In this document: positions 62,652 to 64,000 of the stretch, one piece after another
Layout of the letters: every line of letters starts with the position of its first letter
Position numbering within the stretch: position 1 is the first letter of the stretch
NCBI RefSeq assembly: GCF_017464355.1
Contig: NZ_JAFUAG010000041.1
Coordinates: forward strand, 248,001 to 312,000
Source: Ruminococcus sp.
GTDB taxonomy: Bacteria; Bacillota; Clostridia; Oscillospirales; Ruminococcaceae
Length of the DNA: 64,000 bases
Reading direction: 5' to 3'
Notes under the pieces: generated by a model
The model's database searches: none
Told to the model about the DNA's origin: nothing
The model's input: the letters and a program-made list of their open reading frames with translations, nothing else
Program-made: the position numbers and the translations under genes

Positions 62652-63368
62652 TTATGTTGTTTCAACTATCTTGAAGTCCATGCCGAGCTTCAGCGTGCCG
62701 CCGATAAGCTCGTCTGTACAGTCAGGGTCATTGCCTTCGAGCCAGATAACAACAGTATATTTATCTTTGCCCTGGGGTTCAAACCCATTGTGGTCAGTAG
62801 TCATTACCACTGTTGATGAGGTAAACTCGCTGTCGCAGTCACCCTCTTTGCCGCCTCCGTTGGACTTTGTCTTACCGTAAACGGTTTTCTCACCGTTTTT
62901 GTAGACCGCCACACGTACAGCTTCATCGACATGGTTGGTGACATTCTCTATGGTCATCTCGCCCTCGTAGCTTATGGTGTCATCGCCTGCATTTATAAGG
63001 TAAAATGTATAAGCGATATAGCTTTCGCCGTTGTGACTGCCATTGATATTATCGATATTGTCAGGCAGGTCTTCACCGCTTATATTTGTCATGTCATAGA
63101 CGATGTTTGCATTCAGCACTGAGTTCGTTTTGTCAAATTCAGGAACTTCTGATAGGGTAAGGCCCTGTCGCATCATGTCATATTTATTGATCTTAACTGT
63201 AAAGCTGCCGTACTTGTCGTAGAAATACGATATTGCATAAGCTATTGCGATAACCGCGACCAGCAGTATGACAAGAAGCCCCAATATCCTCATTACAACA
63301 CTGTGTCGCTTGACTTCTTTGGCAGTACGCCGAAGCTCCAGCACATCAGTGATCTTTGTCTCTGCCAA
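62652..63368 (-). CDS. TasA/camelysin-like membrane-exported protein, probable SipW substrate
   Basis: The 238-residue protein has a basic cytoplasmic N-terminus, a hydrophobic segment (VVMRILGLLVILLVAVIAIA) ending in AYA, a possible cleavage site, and then SYFYDKYGSFTVKIN. The rest is beta-rich: YIAYTFYLINAGDDTISYEG, AVRVAVYKNGEKTVYG, and YTVVIWLEGNDPDCTDELIG before LKLGMDFKI. The last motif is characteristic of TasA/camelysin-type proteins processed by SipW. I chose TTG at 63368 because GAAGGGG is close upstream; an in-frame start at 63419 has no such site. It is the first gene of the tight cluster. Confidence 0.72.
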   Translation of the reverse strand: MAETKITDVLELRRTAKEVKRHSVVMRILGLLVILLVAVIAIAYAISYFYDKYGSFTVKINKYDMMRQGLTLSEVPEFDKTNSVLNANIVYDMTNISGEDLPDNIDNINGSHNGESYIAYTFYLINAGDDTISYEGEMTIENVTNHVDEAVRVAVYKNGEKTVYGKTKSNGGGKEGDCDSEFTSSTVVMTTDHNGFEPQGKDKYTVVIWLEGNDPDCTDELIGGTLKLGMDFKIVETT

Positions 63369-63440
63369 ATCGTTCACCCCTTCATAATATTCTATAATTC
63401 TATCATGCAGAAATGTCATGCAAAGTGATTTTACTTGTCA

Positions 63441-64000
63441 TTAATCCTCTGCGTTCTTCCTGCGGACATATCTTTCGGCCATATACTTGCCTGCAAGTGA
63501 ACCCGCACAGTACATACACTCAAAACTATAAAGTGTTTCTGCTTGATGCACATTTGAAATGCCGTCAGCGATGGGTTCTGCGCCCAGTCCCGATACAAAG
63601 TCTATCAGCGACTTCACTGCACTGTCAGAACGTTCATCTCTTCCCAGATACTGTGTTATCTCAGGGCTGAGCATGACGTAATCCACCTCGTACTCTGAAA
63701 GCTTCATTATCGGGCTGCTTATCCCGCCGAAATCAGTAAGCATAAAATGGAAGCCTCTGTTCCTCAGTTTTTTGATGTTCTCTGCAACGACCGTTTCGGT
63801 CTCTTCGAAAAGCTTTTCAGATAAAGTGAAGCAGACCTGCGAAGTGCGGACATTCAGCTTTTCGGTGATATCCATGAGCCTGTTTTCCGCGCCGATATCT
63901 CGCAGATACTTTGAAGGCATATACACCGACAGCCAGTTGAACAGCAGCTCACGCTGATTGAAAGTGTTCACGGCCTCCAGCGCCTGAATGACCTCCAGCT
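63441..64000 (-). CDS. Degenerate EAL-domain protein, 5'-truncated by window edge
   Basis: The frame is open to base 64000, so the N-terminus lies outside the window (186 residues visible). It matches the C-terminal two thirds of an EAL domain: QALEAVNTFNQ, VCFTLSEKLFEE, FHFMLTDFGGISSPIMKL, VDYVMLSPEI and PIADGISNVHQA. Active enzymes have DDFGxG, a KxD after the barrel strand and EGVE. Here these read TDFGGI, LSPE and DGIS, so key metal ligands and the lysine are gone. It may bind cyclic di-GMP or nothing. It is 70 nt upstream of the TasA-like gene on the same strand. Confidence 0.75.
   Translation of the reverse strand, partial: LEVIQALEAVNTFNQRELLFNWLSVYMPSKYLRDIGAENRLMDITEKLNVRTSQVCFTLSEKLFEETETVVAENIKKLRNRGFHFMLTDFGGISSPIMKLSEYEVDYVMLSPEITQYLGRDERSDSAVKSLIDFVSGLGAEPIADGISNVHQAETLYSFECMYCAGSLAGKYMAERYVRRKNAED

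Noticed and set aside
1-64000. tRNA, rRNA, CRISPR array, insertion sequence, prophage or replication origin
   Set aside because: None could be supported: no transposase, integrase, phage structural gene, regularly spaced repeats, DnaA-box cluster or complete tRNA cloverleaf was seen.

Overview
The window looks like a chromosomal segment of a low-to-medium GC Gram-positive anaerobe of the Clostridia, most like Ruminococcus or a close Oscillospiraceae relative. The reasons are AddAB instead of RecBCD, a CIRCE-controlled hrcA-grpE-dnaK-dnaJ operon, MurT/GatD, HemZ, a paired TIGR03960/DUF2344 radical SAM module, a DUF1540 protein, RbgA, strong TTGACA-17-TATAAT promoters, and a large BspA-like leucine-rich-repeat surface protein. 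The genus is inference. There are no rRNA or tRNA genes, CRISPR arrays, insertion sequences or prophage genes that I can see.

Layout: 1-2902 is a truncated secreted LRR protein on the minus strand. 3.2-3.7 kb holds a very small minus-strand gene with its own strong promoter and long leader. 3.9-11.8 kb is a plus-strand run recJ-rel-MBL hydrolase-hemZ-rlmD, followed by a decayed gene (11.8-12.5 kb) and a lipoprotein gene. 13.35-15.05 kb is a minus-strand operon (unknown protein, GH114-like lipoprotein, HD hydrolase), divergent from a LacI regulator. 16.3-20.1 kb is a minus-strand operon NUDIX-SUKH-murT-gatD-unknown with a structured 130-nt leader. Next come a calcium-type P-ATPase, pyruvate kinase, a membrane protein, the heat-shock operon, an XRE regulator, a membrane protein, a split cobalamin methionine synthase, and addB-addA. 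42.7-49.5 kb carries radical SAM genes, rplS with a leader, two Ser/Lys signal peptidases, rbgA, rnhB and yraN. 49.5-55.4 kb carries thrC, a DUF1540 protein, a phosphoesterase, tig, clpP and clpX. A serine-less alpha/beta hydrolase follows on the minus strand.

The most unusual part is the minus-strand cluster at 56.57-63.4 kb. It encodes, in transcription order, a TasA/camelysin-like membrane-anchored surface protein, a SipW-type (Ser-His) signal peptidase, a membrane-anchored McrB-like AAA+ ATPase, a 1007-residue protein that appears to join a DUF2357/McrC-like N-terminal region, a long charged coiled coil and a second SipW-type signal peptidase domain, then a small membrane protein and a coiled-coil protein. 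An apparently catalytically dead EAL-domain gene lies just upstream and runs off the right edge. I know of no described system that couples a McrBC-like pair with signal peptidases and a TasA-like substrate. It is the best candidate here for an undescribed system, possibly for export or assembly of a surface fibre, or for membrane-linked defence.

Most other genes are housekeeping. Promoter, terminator and start-site calls were made by reading the sequence by eye. Family names were assigned from motifs and memory, without database searches.
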